In this document: positions 6,631-14,932 of the stretch, in pieces
How the letters are laid out: each line of letters begins with the position of its first letter
Numbering within the stretch: the stretch's first letter is position 1
Assembly (NCBI RefSeq): GCF_900105585.1
Contig: NZ_FNRT01000001.1
Span: 1 to 64,000 of the forward strand
Length of the DNA stretch: 64,000 nucleotides
Direction: 5' to 3'
Source: Nocardioides exalbidus
Lineage (GTDB): Bacteria; Actinomycetota; Actinomycetes; Propionibacteriales; Nocardioidaceae
Position numbers and translations under genes: made by a program
The notes under the pieces: generated by a model
The model's input: the letters and a program-made list of their open reading frames with translations, nothing else
Databases searched by the model: none
Told to the model about the DNA's origin: nothing

Positions 6631-9066
6631 ATGTCGGACCTCCGCCGCAGTAGAAGCCCGCACCGAGTCCTGGGACTGGTCGCAGGAGCACTGGTCGCCA
6701 CGATGCTCCCCACCACCGTCGCCGCCACCGCCGCGCAGGCCGGTGCCGCGGACCCCGACCCCCGGATCGGGCTGGCCCCGGGATACCTCCCGTGGTCCGA
6801 GGCCGCCAGCAACATCGAGCTGCTCGACAACGACCCCCGCACCGGCGCCTTCGACGGCAACCCGGGCGCGTCGAGCATCAACTCCGACCTCGCCTTCAGC
6901 GGCGACAACGCGATCGTCGGCAACTACCTCGGGTTCCAGGTCTACGACATCTCCGACCCGGCCGAGCCCAGCCTGCGCGGGTCCTTCCTCTGCCCCGGCG
7001 GCCAGGGCGACGTCTCGGTCCACGGCGACCTGCTCTTCATGTCGGTCGAGCAGACGTCCGGGCGCATCGACTGCGGCACCCAGGGCGCCCCGGGCAGCGT
7101 GAACCCCGAGCGGTTCCGCGGCATCCGGATCTTCGACATCTCCGACATCTCCAGCCCCGAGCAGGTCGGCTACGTGCAGACCTGCCGCGGCTCGCACACC
7201 CACACGCTCGTGGACTCGCCCAGCGATCCCGACAACCTCTACATCTACAACTCCGGCACCTCGAGCGTCCGCTCCGCCGACGAGCTCGCCGGGTGCGAGA
7301 ACGCCCCGACCAACAGCAACACCCCGGTGACGACGGGCAACCCGACGCAGTGGCGCATCGACGTCATCAAGGTGCCGCTCGACGCGCCCGAGGACGCGGC
7401 GATCGTCAGCCAGCCCCGCATCTTCACCGACCCGGTCACCGGCGCCTACAACGGGCTGCAGAACCTGCCGCCCAACGGCACCCACCCGTCGGGCACCAAC
7501 TACTCGCCGTCCCCGAACACCAACACCTGCCACGACATCACCGCCTACCCGGAGATCGGGATCGCGGCAGGCGCCTGCCAGGGCAACGGCATCCTGCTCG
7601 ACATCAGCGACCCGGCCAACCCTGTCCGCACGGACGCGGTCGCCGACGTCAACTTCTCCTACTGGCACTCGGCCACGATCAACAACGACGGCACCAAGGT
7701 GATCTTCACCGACGAGTGGGGCGGCGGCTCGAGCCCGCGCTGCCGCGAGACCGACCGGCCCGAGTGGGGCGCCAACGCGATCTTCGACATCGTCGGCGGC
7801 AAGATGAAGTTCCGCAGCTACTACAAGCTGCCGGTGCCGCAGACCGCGCAGGAGAACTGCGTGGCCCACAACGGGTCGCTCGTCCCGGTCCCCGGTCGCG
7901 ACATCATGGTCCAGGCCTGGTACCAGGGCGGGATGTCGATCTTCGACTTCACCGACTCGAGCAACCCGGTCGAGCTCGCCTACTACGACCGCGGCCCGAT
8001 CAACGCCCCCAACCCGACCGGCCTGAACCTGGGCGGCTTCTGGTCGACGTACTGGTACAACGGCAACGTCTTCGGCAGCGAGATCGCCCGCGGCTTCGAC
8101 GCGTTCGGCCTGCTCCCGAGCGACCTGCTCTCCGAGGACGAGATCGCGGCGGCCAGCGAGGTCACGGCCGACGAGCTCAACGCCCAGCACCAGACCACGA
8201 CGACGTGGGCACCGAGCTTCGCGGTGGCCGGCTCCTACGTCGACCAGGCCGCGCGCTCCGGCGCGCTGTCGGGCGAGCCCCTCGACGCCGTGACCGCCAA
8301 CTTCGAGAAGGCCCGTGCGTACGCCGCCCAGGGCGCCTCCTCGGCACCCCTGGTCAGGTACCACCTGAACGCCGCGCTGAAGTTCCTCGGCAACAACGGG
8401 GACCAGGGCACGGCGCGCCAGGCGATCGCCGAGCTGCGTGACAGCACGGCGTGCGAGGCAGGCTGCAAGCTGCCGACCAAGGTCACCGCGTCGCACTCCC
8501 CCGAGCCGTCCACGTTCGGCGAGGCCTCGACGGCCAGTGTGACCGTGGCGCGCGTCGGGACCGAGGGCGCGGACCCGGCCGGCACCGTCACGGTGACCGA
8601 CGCGTCCGGCAAGCAGCTCGGCAGGGCCGCGCTCACCAAGGGTGCCGCCACGGTCGAGCTGCCTGGCAACCTCCCGGTCGGCACGCACACGCTGACCGCG
8701 ACCTACGGCGGTGACGAGACGAACGCCGCCTCGTCGGCGACCTTCACCGCCACGGTCAAGGCCGCACCGGTGCCCGCCAGGGCGGCGTCGCGGACGACGG
8801 TCAAGGTCAACCCGGCCAAGCCGCGGTTCAAGAAGGCCTTCCGGGTCGTCGCCAAGGTGAGGGCCACGGGCGCGGACGCGACCGGCAAGGTCGTCGTCAA
8901 GGTCGACGGCAAGGTGGTCGCGACGAAGAAGCTCGCCGACGGCCGCGTGGTGTTCGACATCAGGCGGACCATCAAGGCCGGCAAGCACAAGCTGCTGGTC
9001 TCCTACGACGGCAGCAAGGCCGTCGCGCCCAGCAAGGTCCGGACGTCGTTCCGGGTCGTGCGCTGA
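6631..9066 (+). CDS. Secreted LVIVD-repeat beta-propeller protein with C-terminal Ig-like domains
   Basis: An 811-aa exported protein. A signal peptide (about residues 1-38, ending AAQAGAA) precedes a propeller of LVIVD-like repeats, seen as recurring blades such as GFQVYDISDPAEPSLRG, GIRIFDISDISSPEQVG, GILLDISDPANPVRT and GMSIFDFTDSSNPVELAY. After about residue 605 come two bacterial Ig-like domains of the Big_3 type (GTVTVTDASGKQ and GKVVVKVDGKVV). Paired cysteines in the propeller suggest disulfides. It is divergent from the DUF305 lipoprotein, a pairing I associate with other actinobacteria. Molecular function is not established; cell-surface binding is plausible. A 16-bp terminator hairpin follows. 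Confidence 0.9.
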   Translation: MSDLRRSRSPHRVLGLVAGALVATMLPTTVAATAAQAGAADPDPRIGLAPGYLPWSEAASNIELLDNDPRTGAFDGNPGASSINSDLAFSGDNAIVGNYLGFQVYDISDPAEPSLRGSFLCPGGQGDVSVHGDLLFMSVEQTSGRIDCGTQGAPGSVNPERFRGIRIFDISDISSPEQVGYVQTCRGSHTHTLVDSPSDPDNLYIYNSGTSSVRSADELAGCENAPTNSNTPVTTGNPTQWRIDVIKVPLDAPEDAAIVSQPRIFTDPVTGAYNGLQNLPPNGTHPSGTNYSPSPNTNTCHDITAYPEIGIAAGACQGNGILLDISDPANPVRTDAVADVNFSYWHSATINNDGTKVIFTDEWGGGSSPRCRETDRPEWGANAIFDIVGGKMKFRSYYKLPVPQTAQENCVAHNGSLVPVPGRDIMVQAWYQGGMSIFDFTDSSNPVELAYYDRGPINAPNPTGLNLGGFWSTYWYNGNVFGSEIARGFDAFGLLPSDLLSEDEIAAASEVTADELNAQHQTTTTWAPSFAVAGSYVDQAARSGALSGEPLDAVTANFEKARAYAAQGASSAPLVRYHLNAALKFLGNNGDQGTARQAIAELRDSTACEAGCKLPTKVTASHSPEPSTFGEASTASVTVARVGTEGADPAGTVTVTDASGKQLGRAALTKGAATVELPGNLPVGTHTLTATYGGDETNAASSATFTATVKAAPVPARAASRTTVKVNPAKPRFKKAFRVVAKVRATGADATGKVVVKVDGKVVATKKLADGRVVFDIRRTIKAGKHKLLVSYDGSKAVAPSKVRTSFRVVR

Positions 9067-9078
9067 CCCGCTCCCCCA

Positions 9079-9114
9079 CGAGAGGCCCCGGCGGTTGCCC
9101 GCCGGGGCCTCTCG
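9079..9114. terminator. Bidirectional terminator between LVIVD protein and cimA
   Basis: A perfect 16-bp stem (CGAGAGGCCCCGGCGG and its complement) with the 4-nt loop TTGC, between convergent stops at 9066 and 9130. Confidence 0.9.
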
Positions 9115-9129
9115 GTCGTCGGGTGGTTG

Positions 9130-10710
9130 CTAGCCGTGCTGGCGACGCAGGCCGAAGGTCAGGCCGTCGACGAGCGCGCCCCACGACGCCTCGATCACGT
9201 TGGCGCCGACGCCCACGGTGACCCACGACGACTGGCCGTCGGAGGTCTCGATCAGCACGCGGGTGATGGCGTCGGTGCCGTGGCCCTGGTCGAGGATGCG
9301 GACCTTGTAGTCGATCAGCTCGAACTTCGCGACCTCGGGGAACGCCTGGCCGATCGCCTCACGGAGTGCTGCGTCCAGTGCGTTGACCGGGCCGTTGCCC
9401 TCGCCCGTGACGACGTACCTCACGCCCTCCGCCTTCAGCTTCACCGTGGCCTCGGAGATCGCCTCGCCACCGGTGCGGGTCTCGGTGATGACGCGCCACG
9501 ACTCGACGTCGAAGTACGACGGCCGGGTGCCCTCGACCTCCTCGGCGAGCAGCAGCTCGAAGGACGCGTCGGCGGCCTCGAAGGTGTAGCCGCGCTGCTC
9601 GAGCTCCTTGACGCGGTCGGTGACGCGGGTGACCAGCTCGCGGTCGTGCGAGAGGTCGAAGCCAAGCTCCCTGCCCTTGAGCTCGATGGACGCGCGGCCG
9701 GCCATGTCGGAGACGAGGAGCCTCATGTCGTTGCCGATGTCGAGCGGGTCCATGTGCTGGTAGAGGTTCGGGTCGACCTTGATCGCGCTGGCGTGCAGGC
9801 CCGCCTTGTGCGCGAACGCCGACGTGCCGACGTAGGGCTGGCGCGAGGCCGGCGGGAAGTTGGTGACCTCGGCGACGGCGTGCGCGATCCGGGTCGCCTC
9901 GCGCAGCAGTCCCTGCGGGAGCACCGACCTGTCCAGCTTGAGCTCGAGGTTGGCGACCACGGTGACGAGGTCGGCGTTGCCGGTGCGCTCGCCGTAGCCG
10001 TTGATGCAGCCCTGGACGTGCGTCGCGCCGGCGTTGACCGCGGCCAGCGAGTTGGCGACCGCGCAGCCACTGTCGTTGTGCGCGTGGATGCCGACGCGGG
10101 CACCGGTCGTGTCGATGACGTCGAGCACGACGTCGGAGACCCAGTCCGGCAGCATGCCGCCGTTGGTGTCGCAGAGCGCGACGACCTCGGCGCCGGCCTC
10201 CGCCGCGGTCCGGAGGACCTCGAGGGCGTACGCCCGGTTCGCCTGGTAGCCGTCGAAGAAGTGCTCGGCGTCGAGGAAGACCGTCTGTCCCTCCTCGCGC
10301 AGGTGGGTCACGGTGTCGCGCACCATCGCGAGGTTCTCCTCCAGCGTGGTGCGCAGCGCGAGCTCGACGTGCCGGTCGTGCGACTTCGCGACGAGCGTGA
10401 CGACGCCGGCGCCCGAGTCGCGGAGGGCGGCGACGAGCGGGTCATCGGCGGCCCTGACTCCCGCGCGCCTGGTGGCGCCGAACGCCGCGAGCCTCGCGTG
10501 CTGCAGGTCCAGCTCCTCCTGCGCGCGGCGGAAGAACTCGGTGTCCTTCGGGTTCGCACCCGGCCAGCCGCCCTCGATGTAACCGACGCCCAGGCCGTCG
10601 AGCTGCTTGGCGATCGTCAGCTTGTCGGCGACCGAGAGGTTGAGCCCCTCCTGCTGGGCGCCGTCGCGCAGGGTGGTGTCGTAGACGTGGAAGGCGCCGT
10701 GCAGGTCCAT
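9130..10710 (-). CDS. cimA: (R)-citramalate synthase
   Basis: Condenses pyruvate with acetyl-CoA to citramalate, the threonine-independent entry to isoleucine. It is 526 aa, the length of actinobacterial CimA. The DRE-TIM barrel motif DTTLRDGAQQEG lies at residues 11-22, a GxHxHND metal site follows (VGIHAHNDSGCAVANSLAAV), then LNAGATHVQGC-type glycine chemistry and a C-terminal LeuA dimer/allosteric domain from about residue 375. The barrel plus the long C-terminal domain and GYIEGGWPGANPKD favour CimA over LeuA or homocitrate synthase. It is preceded by a leader peptide with three Ile codons and a terminator, so it is controlled by attenuation. Confidence 0.92.
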   Translation of the reverse strand: MDLHGAFHVYDTTLRDGAQQEGLNLSVADKLTIAKQLDGLGVGYIEGGWPGANPKDTEFFRRAQEELDLQHARLAAFGATRRAGVRAADDPLVAALRDSGAGVVTLVAKSHDRHVELALRTTLEENLAMVRDTVTHLREEGQTVFLDAEHFFDGYQANRAYALEVLRTAAEAGAEVVALCDTNGGMLPDWVSDVVLDVIDTTGARVGIHAHNDSGCAVANSLAAVNAGATHVQGCINGYGERTGNADLVTVVANLELKLDRSVLPQGLLREATRIAHAVAEVTNFPPASRQPYVGTSAFAHKAGLHASAIKVDPNLYQHMDPLDIGNDMRLLVSDMAGRASIELKGRELGFDLSHDRELVTRVTDRVKELEQRGYTFEAADASFELLLAEEVEGTRPSYFDVESWRVITETRTGGEAISEATVKLKAEGVRYVVTGEGNGPVNALDAALREAIGQAFPEVAKFELIDYKVRILDQGHGTDAITRVLIETSDGQSSWVTVGVGANVIEASWGALVDGLTFGLRRQHG

Positions 10711-10737
10711 CGGAGCATCTCTCTGGCTGATGACATG

Positions 10738-10762
10738 AAAAAACCTCCTGGGGTGCAGGAGG
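10738..10762 (-). terminator. cimA attenuator (intrinsic terminator)
   Basis: On the minus strand, CCTCCTG-CACCC-CAGGAGG is followed directly by TTTTTT: a 7-bp stem, 5-nt loop and U-run, 27 nt before the cimA ATG. It fits a ribosome-controlled attenuator. Confidence 0.88.
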
Positions 10763-10765
10763 TGG

Positions 10766-10788
10766 GCGCGACGAGTGGCTCGTCGCGC
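10766..10788 (-). promoter_or_regulatory. cimA leader hairpin (pause/anti-antiterminator arm)
   Basis: A perfect 10-bp stem, GCGCGACGAG and CTCGTCGCGC with a 3-nt loop, starts at the last base of the leader peptide stop codon. A ribosome stalled on the Ile codons would sit next to it. Confidence 0.75.
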
Positions 10789-10817
10789 TAGCGAATGATG
10801 ATCGTGCTGCTGGTCAC
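10788..10817 (-). CDS. cimA leader peptide (MTSSTIIIR)
   Basis: GTG ACC AGC AGC ACG ATC ATC ATT CGC TAG encodes a 9-residue peptide with three consecutive isoleucine codons. It lies directly upstream of a hairpin, an intrinsic terminator and cimA, the standard layout of an amino-acid attenuator. Shortage of charged isoleucyl-tRNA should stall the ribosome and permit read-through. A -10-like CACCAT lies 6 nt before the GTG, so the leader is probably itself leaderless. Confidence 0.85.
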   Translation of the reverse strand: MTSSTIIIR

Positions 10818-10932
10818 GGCTTCATGGTGCCACTGATGCGGCCGGCGTGAGACGTGCGTCTCGGGATCTGGGCGTGCGGGGCCCGCACATGTCGGTCGTC
10901 CCGGCCCCGTCGTACATGACAGGGTGGACCCC

Positions 10933-11859
10933 ATGATCACGGTTGAGAGCCTCACCAAGACCTACGGCGGGTTCACCGCCGTGGATGACGTCAGCTTCAC
11001 CGCGCAACGCGGCCGGGTGACCGGCTTCCTCGGCCCCAACGGAGCCGGGAAGACCACGACGATGCGGATCATGGTCGGGCTGACGCCGGCCACGTCGGGC
11101 AGCGTGAAGATCGGCGGCCGGGACTACCGCGACATCCCGAACCCCGGCCGCCACGTCGGCGTCCTGCTGGACGCCTCGGCCCAGCACGCCGGTCGCACCG
11201 GCCGCGAGGTGCTGATGATCGGCGCGAAGACCATGGGCCTTCCGGACACGCGCGTCGACGAGATGCTGGAGATGGTGTCGCTCACGGCGGCGGAGTCCAA
11301 GCGCCGGGTGCGCAACTACTCGCTCGGCATGCGCCAGCGCCTCGGGATCGCCCACGCGCTGCTCGGCAACCCGTCGGTGCTGATCCTCGACGAGCCGGCC
11401 AACGGCCTCGACCCGGCGGGCATCCGGTGGATGCGGCGCCTGCTCAAGTCGTACGCCGACCAGGGCGGGACCGTGCTGCTCTCCAGCCACCTGCTCAACG
11501 AGGTCGAACTGATCGCCGACGAGATGATCCTGATCGGCCGGGGCACGATCGTCGCCTCGGGCACCAAGGAGTCCCTGCTGTCGGGCCAGGCCAGCAGCAC
11601 GCTGGTCCACTCCGAGGACAACGACGCGCTCGGTCGCCACCTGACCGCTGCCGGGCACCAGGTCACCGTCGAGGCCGGTGGGCTGCGGGTCGACTCCGAC
11701 TCCCCCACCGTCGGACGGGCCGCGCTCGAGGCACAGGTCGTGCTGACCGAGCTCCGGTCCGGGGCCGCCGGCCTCGAGGACCTCTTCCTCTCCCTCACCG
11801 AGGACACCCAGCGCGAGGGACATCCCGCCGCCGCGACCGCCCAGGGAGGCAACGCATGA
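10933..11859 (+). CDS. ABC transporter ATP-binding protein (ABC-2 type exporter)
   Basis: ATPase of a two-gene ABC-2 exporter, 308 aa from the ATG at 10933; a GTG at 10924 would add three residues but leaves no room for a ribosome site. Walker A GPNGAGKTT, the signature-region YSLGMRQRLGIAHALLG and Walker B VLILDEPANGLDP are all present. A C-terminal extension follows HLLNEVELIADEM. The LGMRQRL signature, in place of LSGGQ, is typical of the DrrA/CcmA-like ABC-2 group. The stop overlaps the permease start (ATGA). Substrate unknown; drug or lipid efflux is typical of the family. Confidence 0.9.
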   Translation: MITVESLTKTYGGFTAVDDVSFTAQRGRVTGFLGPNGAGKTTTMRIMVGLTPATSGSVKIGGRDYRDIPNPGRHVGVLLDASAQHAGRTGREVLMIGAKTMGLPDTRVDEMLEMVSLTAAESKRRVRNYSLGMRQRLGIAHALLGNPSVLILDEPANGLDPAGIRWMRRLLKSYADQGGTVLLSSHLLNEVELIADEMILIGRGTIVASGTKESLLSGQASSTLVHSEDNDALGRHLTAAGHQVTVEAGGLRVDSDSPTVGRAALEAQVVLTELRSGAAGLEDLFLSLTEDTQREGHPAAATAQGGNA

Positions 11860-12641
11860 GCACCACCAGCCAGTCCGAGGTCCTGGACGTCTCGGGCACC
11901 CCGGCCGTCCCGTTCACCCGGCTCGTCAGCGTCGAGGTCCGCAAGGCCCTCGACACCCGCGCCGGCCGCTGGTTCTCCGGCTCGATCGTGCTCCTCAGCC
12001 TCGCGGTCGTAGTCATCTACGCGTTCGCGGCTCCGGAGAACGCCCGCGACTTCGGCGACGTCATCGCGGTGTCGGGTGCCGTCCTCGGCTACTTCCTGCC
12101 CATCCTGCTGATCCTGATGGTCACCAGCGAGTGGAGCCAGCGCACCGGGCTCACCACCTTCACCCTCGAGCCGCACCGCGGTCGCGTCGTGGCAGCGAAG
12201 CTCTGCGGCGGCCTGATCCTCGGCGCGGTGCTGATCGTCATCGCCATGCTCGTCGCCGCGGTCGGCACCCTCATCGGCGGTGGCGGCTGGTCGATCACCG
12301 CCGACGTCCTGGTCAAGGGCTTCCTGGTCGCCAACCTCATCGGCATCCTCACCGGCTTCGCCATCGGCATGCTGCTGATGAACAGCCCGGCGGCGATCGT
12401 CACCTACTTCATCTACTCCCTCGTGCTGCCGATCGCGGTCGGCATCCTGGGCTCCTTCCAGCAGTGGTTCGCCGACCTCGCGCCGTGGATCGAGTTCAAC
12501 ACGGCGCAGGGGCTGTTGTTCCAGGCCGACGGCGCGCCGAGCGGCGAGGTCCTCGCCCAGCTCCTCGTCTCCGGCACGATCTGGCTCGTGGTGCCCTTCG
12601 TCCTGGGCCTGCTGCGACTGCTGCGCGCCGAGCCCAAGTAG
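11856..12641 (+). CDS. ABC-2 type transporter permease
   Basis: A 261-aa membrane subunit with about six hydrophobic segments, including SGSIVLLSLAVVVIYAF, VSGAVLGYFLPILLILMV, GGLILGAVLIVIAMLVAAVG, LVANLIGILTGFAIGML and LVLPIAVGILG. TSEWSQRTGLTTFTLEPHR after the second segment is the ABC-2 family's conserved cytoplasmic loop. It starts inside the ATPase stop (ATGA), so the two are translationally coupled. A 10-bp stem hairpin follows. Confidence 0.88.
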   Translation: MSTTSQSEVLDVSGTPAVPFTRLVSVEVRKALDTRAGRWFSGSIVLLSLAVVVIYAFAAPENARDFGDVIAVSGAVLGYFLPILLILMVTSEWSQRTGLTTFTLEPHRGRVVAAKLCGGLILGAVLIVIAMLVAAVGTLIGGGGWSITADVLVKGFLVANLIGILTGFAIGMLLMNSPAAIVTYFIYSLVLPIAVGILGSFQQWFADLAPWIEFNTAQGLLFQADGAPSGEVLAQLLVSGTIWLVVPFVLGLLRLLRAEPK

Positions 12642-12663
12642 CGCGAGCGGTCGGCGTACGTCC

Positions 12664-12695
12664 GGCGTGCGGCTGGTCAGTCCCGGCCGCACGCC
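12664..12695. terminator. Bidirectional terminator, ABC permease/MFS
   Basis: Perfect 10-bp arms (GGCGTGCGGC and GCCGCACGCC) around a 12-nt loop, between convergent genes. The MFS stop codon lies inside the loop. Confidence 0.7.
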
Positions 12696-13816
12696 GCCGC
12701 ACCCAGCGCGACCAGCGCCGAGAGCAGGAAGGCCGTCGACATGCCGAACCCGTCCGCGACCACCCCGGCGAGGGCGGCGCCGACGGCCTGACCGAGCACC
12801 AGCGCGACGAACAGCACCGACGTGCCGGCGGCTCCTCGGGCGGGCACCACGCGGCTCGCCCAGGCGATGAGCGCGGAGCTCGCCGCGACGAAGCCCCAGC
12901 CGAACCCGAAGCACGCCATGCCGTGCACGAGTGCCGGAGCGTCCGTCAGGCCCAGGCCGGCGGTCGACGCGGCGACCACCGCGGAAGTGATCAGCCAGGC
13001 TCGCTGTGGCGACAGCGACGCGAGCCGCCCCGCCGTGAGCACCGTCGCCGTACCCCCGGCACCCAGGGCGATCCAGGCGAGCACGGTCGTCGTGTCGCCG
13101 GCCCCGGTGGCTGCGAGCTGTGTGCGGCCGTAGGTCCACCTTACCGCCGAGGCGGCGCCCATCAGGATCGCGGCAATCGCCGGGACCCCGAGCGCCGTCA
13201 GTGCGGCGGCCCCACCGTGCGCTGGCGTCCGAGAGCCGGTCGCGGGGCGGACCGACCCCCGATCGAGCAGCAGCACGCCGCCACCGGCGAGCGCGGTCAC
13301 GGCCGCGCTCAGGACGAAGGCAGCGCGCCAGTCCGGCATCACCAGCGCGAGCACGCCTGCCGCCACCAGGCCGGGCCCGGTGCCGGCGTTGACCGTCGCC
13401 TGCGCCGCATCGGCCCGCTGGGGCGAGACGGTGCGCGCGACGACCGCCACCAGTCCCGGTGACGCCAGGCCCGCCCCGGTCGAGGCGACGACGACGGCAG
13501 GGGCCAGGAGGGCCAGGCCAGGGGCGAGTGCCATCGCGACCGCACCGCCCGAGGCCGTCGCGACCGAGGCGACGAGCAGGGCTCGCGGGCGGCCGTCGAG
13601 CACGACCCCGGCGAGCGCGCCCACGCAGTAGGCCACTGACGAGCCCGATGCGATGAAGCCCGCGGTCGCCGTGCCGAGCGGCACCGACCGGTCGATGTCG
13701 GGCAGGAAGAGCCCGTAGGCGAGGCGGACCAGACCGTACGTCCCGGCGATGAGCCCGCAGCCGGCCACCACAAGCCACCCGTCGCGGGACGACAAGAACG
13801 ATAACGACCGTTTCAC
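12677..13816 (-). CDS. MFS transporter
   Basis: A 379-aa major facilitator with about 11-12 hydrophobic segments; the first loop reads YGLFLPDIDRSVPLGTATAGFI and the later LGQAVGAALAGVVADGFG lies between helices. The sequence resembles the YbfB/arabinose-efflux-like group, but the substrate cannot be assigned. It is divergent from a TetR gene with only 22 nt between start codons; their -10 hexamers overlap, so one bound repressor would silence both. Drug or metabolite efflux induced by its substrate is the likely arrangement. Confidence 0.88.
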   Translation of the reverse strand: MKRSLSFLSSRDGWLVVAGCGLIAGTYGLVRLAYGLFLPDIDRSVPLGTATAGFIASGSSVAYCVGALAGVVLDGRPRALLVASVATASGGAVAMALAPGLALLAPAVVVASTGAGLASPGLVAVVARTVSPQRADAAQATVNAGTGPGLVAAGVLALVMPDWRAAFVLSAAVTALAGGGVLLLDRGSVRPATGSRTPAHGGAAALTALGVPAIAAILMGAASAVRWTYGRTQLAATGAGDTTTVLAWIALGAGGTATVLTAGRLASLSPQRAWLITSAVVAASTAGLGLTDAPALVHGMACFGFGWGFVAASSALIAWASRVVPARGAAGTSVLFVALVLGQAVGAALAGVVADGFGMSTAFLLSALVALGAAACGRD

Positions 13817-13822
13817 TTCTTG

Positions 13823-13832
13823 ACCCTACACT
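13823..13832. promoter_or_regulatory. Overlapping divergent -10 hexamers of MFS and TetR genes
   Basis: Minus-strand TAGGGT (13823-13828) lies 6 nt before the MFS GTG at 13816. Plus-strand TACACT (13827-13832) lies 6 nt before the TetR GTG at 13839. The two share two base pairs. Confidence 0.65.
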
Positions 13833-13838
13833 TCACAC

Positions 13839-14420
13839 GTGGCCACCCGTGACTCCACCCGCACCCGGCTCCTCGACGCCGTCGACGAGGTCGTGTTCGC
13901 CGGGGGCGACACCCACGCGCCGGTCGACGTCATCCTCGACCGGGCCGGTGTCTCCCCGGCGACGCTCTACCGCGCCTACGGCAGCAAGGACGACCTCGTC
14001 GCGGCCGCACTCGACCGGCGCCACGCGGAGTGGCTCGAGGTGTGGGAAGCGGCGGTGGCTGCGGCTAGCACGGACCGCGACCGGCTCCTGGCCGTCTTCG
14101 ACGCGATCGACACCTTCCGGAGGAGGAGCACCAGCGCCCGGTGGTGCGCGTTCCTCGGCACGGCCGCCGGACACGTCGAGCCCACACCCGTGCTCGCTGC
14201 AGCGGTCCGTCACGAGACGGAGACGCTTGGCGCGCGGCTCCTCGAGCTCGCGGAGCCCGTCGTCGGCCCGGCCGCGCCCGTCGTGGTCGAGGCGCTCGTG
14301 CTCCTCTACTCCGGCGAGCTGGCCATGCGCCTGCGTCCCGACGCCCCGGGCGCCGACCGACCGCGCACGCGCGACCTGGCGGGCGTGGTCCTCGACCACG
14401 CGGACCTGCTCGACGCCTGA
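13839..14420 (+). CDS. TetR family transcriptional regulator
   Basis: A 193-aa regulator with the TetR helix-turn-helix near residues 28-55 (VDVILDRAGVSPATLYRAYG, then SKDDLVAAAL). It is divergent from and probably controls the MFS transporter at 12677. The GTG start has no ribosome site but a -10-like hexamer 6 nt upstream. The inducer is unknown. Confidence 0.9.
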   Translation: MATRDSTRTRLLDAVDEVVFAGGDTHAPVDVILDRAGVSPATLYRAYGSKDDLVAAALDRRHAEWLEVWEAAVAAASTDRDRLLAVFDAIDTFRRRSTSARWCAFLGTAAGHVEPTPVLAAAVRHETETLGARLLELAEPVVGPAAPVVVEALVLLYSGELAMRLRPDAPGADRPRTRDLAGVVLDHADLLDA

Positions 14421-14466
14421 ACGCCGGGGCGGCGAGCACACGCCGAGCAGCCCGGACAAGCAGAAA

Positions 14467-14494
14467 GGCCCCGACCGCAGATGCGGTCGGGGCC
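14467..14494. terminator. Bidirectional terminator, TetR/cold-shock gene
   Basis: A perfect 12-bp stem (GGCCCCGACCGC and its complement) with loop AGAT, flanked by AAA and TT, between convergent stops. Confidence 0.88.
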
Positions 14495-14509
14495 CTTCGG
14501 TGCGCTACG

Positions 14510-14713
14510 TCAGACGGCGCGGACGTTCTCGGCCTGCGGGCCCTTGGGGCCGGCGGTGACGTCGAACTCGACCTTCTGGTTCTCGTCGAGCGACTTGTAG
14601 CCGTTGGTCTGGATCGCGGAGAAGTGGACGAACACGTCCTCACCGCCGCCATCCTGCGCGATGAAGCCGAAGCCCTTCTCAGCGTTGAACCACTTCACGG
14701 TGCCCTGAGCCAT
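14510..14713 (-). CDS. Cold-shock protein (CspA family)
   Basis: A 67-aa single cold-shock domain that binds single-stranded RNA and DNA. RNP1 (KGFGFIAQD) and RNP2 (DVFVHFSAI) are intact. The second of two nearby ATGs (MTMAQ) is chosen because the GAGGA ribosome site has the right spacing to it. The minus strand upstream has about 165 nt before the kinase stop region, with no ORF, consistent with the long 5' UTR usual in csp genes; a TAGGCT near 14872 is a candidate -10. Cold-induced or constitutive expression cannot be told from sequence. Confidence 0.95.
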   Translation of the reverse strand: MAQGTVKWFNAEKGFGFIAQDGGGEDVFVHFSAIQTNGYKSLDENQKVEFDVTAGPKGPQAENVRAV

Positions 14714-14932
14714 TGTCATTTCCTCTGTTCGGTGCCGGGGACGACGTGCCCGCCGGCCGCTGAAGCCATCCACCCGTGCTGATGTCCAGCGAACCGAATA
14801 CCAGGAAGAACAAGATACGAGTCGCGCCATGTGCGCGACCAGGATGGACGAGTCCACCCCTTCAACACCACCAGCCTAGAGCATCACCGGTCCGGCGTCG
14901 GATTCGGCGGGGTCCCGGTGGTCACCGGACGT

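Noticed and set aside
6499..8988. 829-codon open frame on the minus strand
   Set aside because: Opposite the LVIVD-repeat gene; no recognisable domains and produced by GC-rich third positions.
14915..14928. CCGGTG-GT-CACCGG palindrome as kinase terminator
   Set aside because: Only a 6-bp stem with a 2-nt centre and no U-run; too weak to call.
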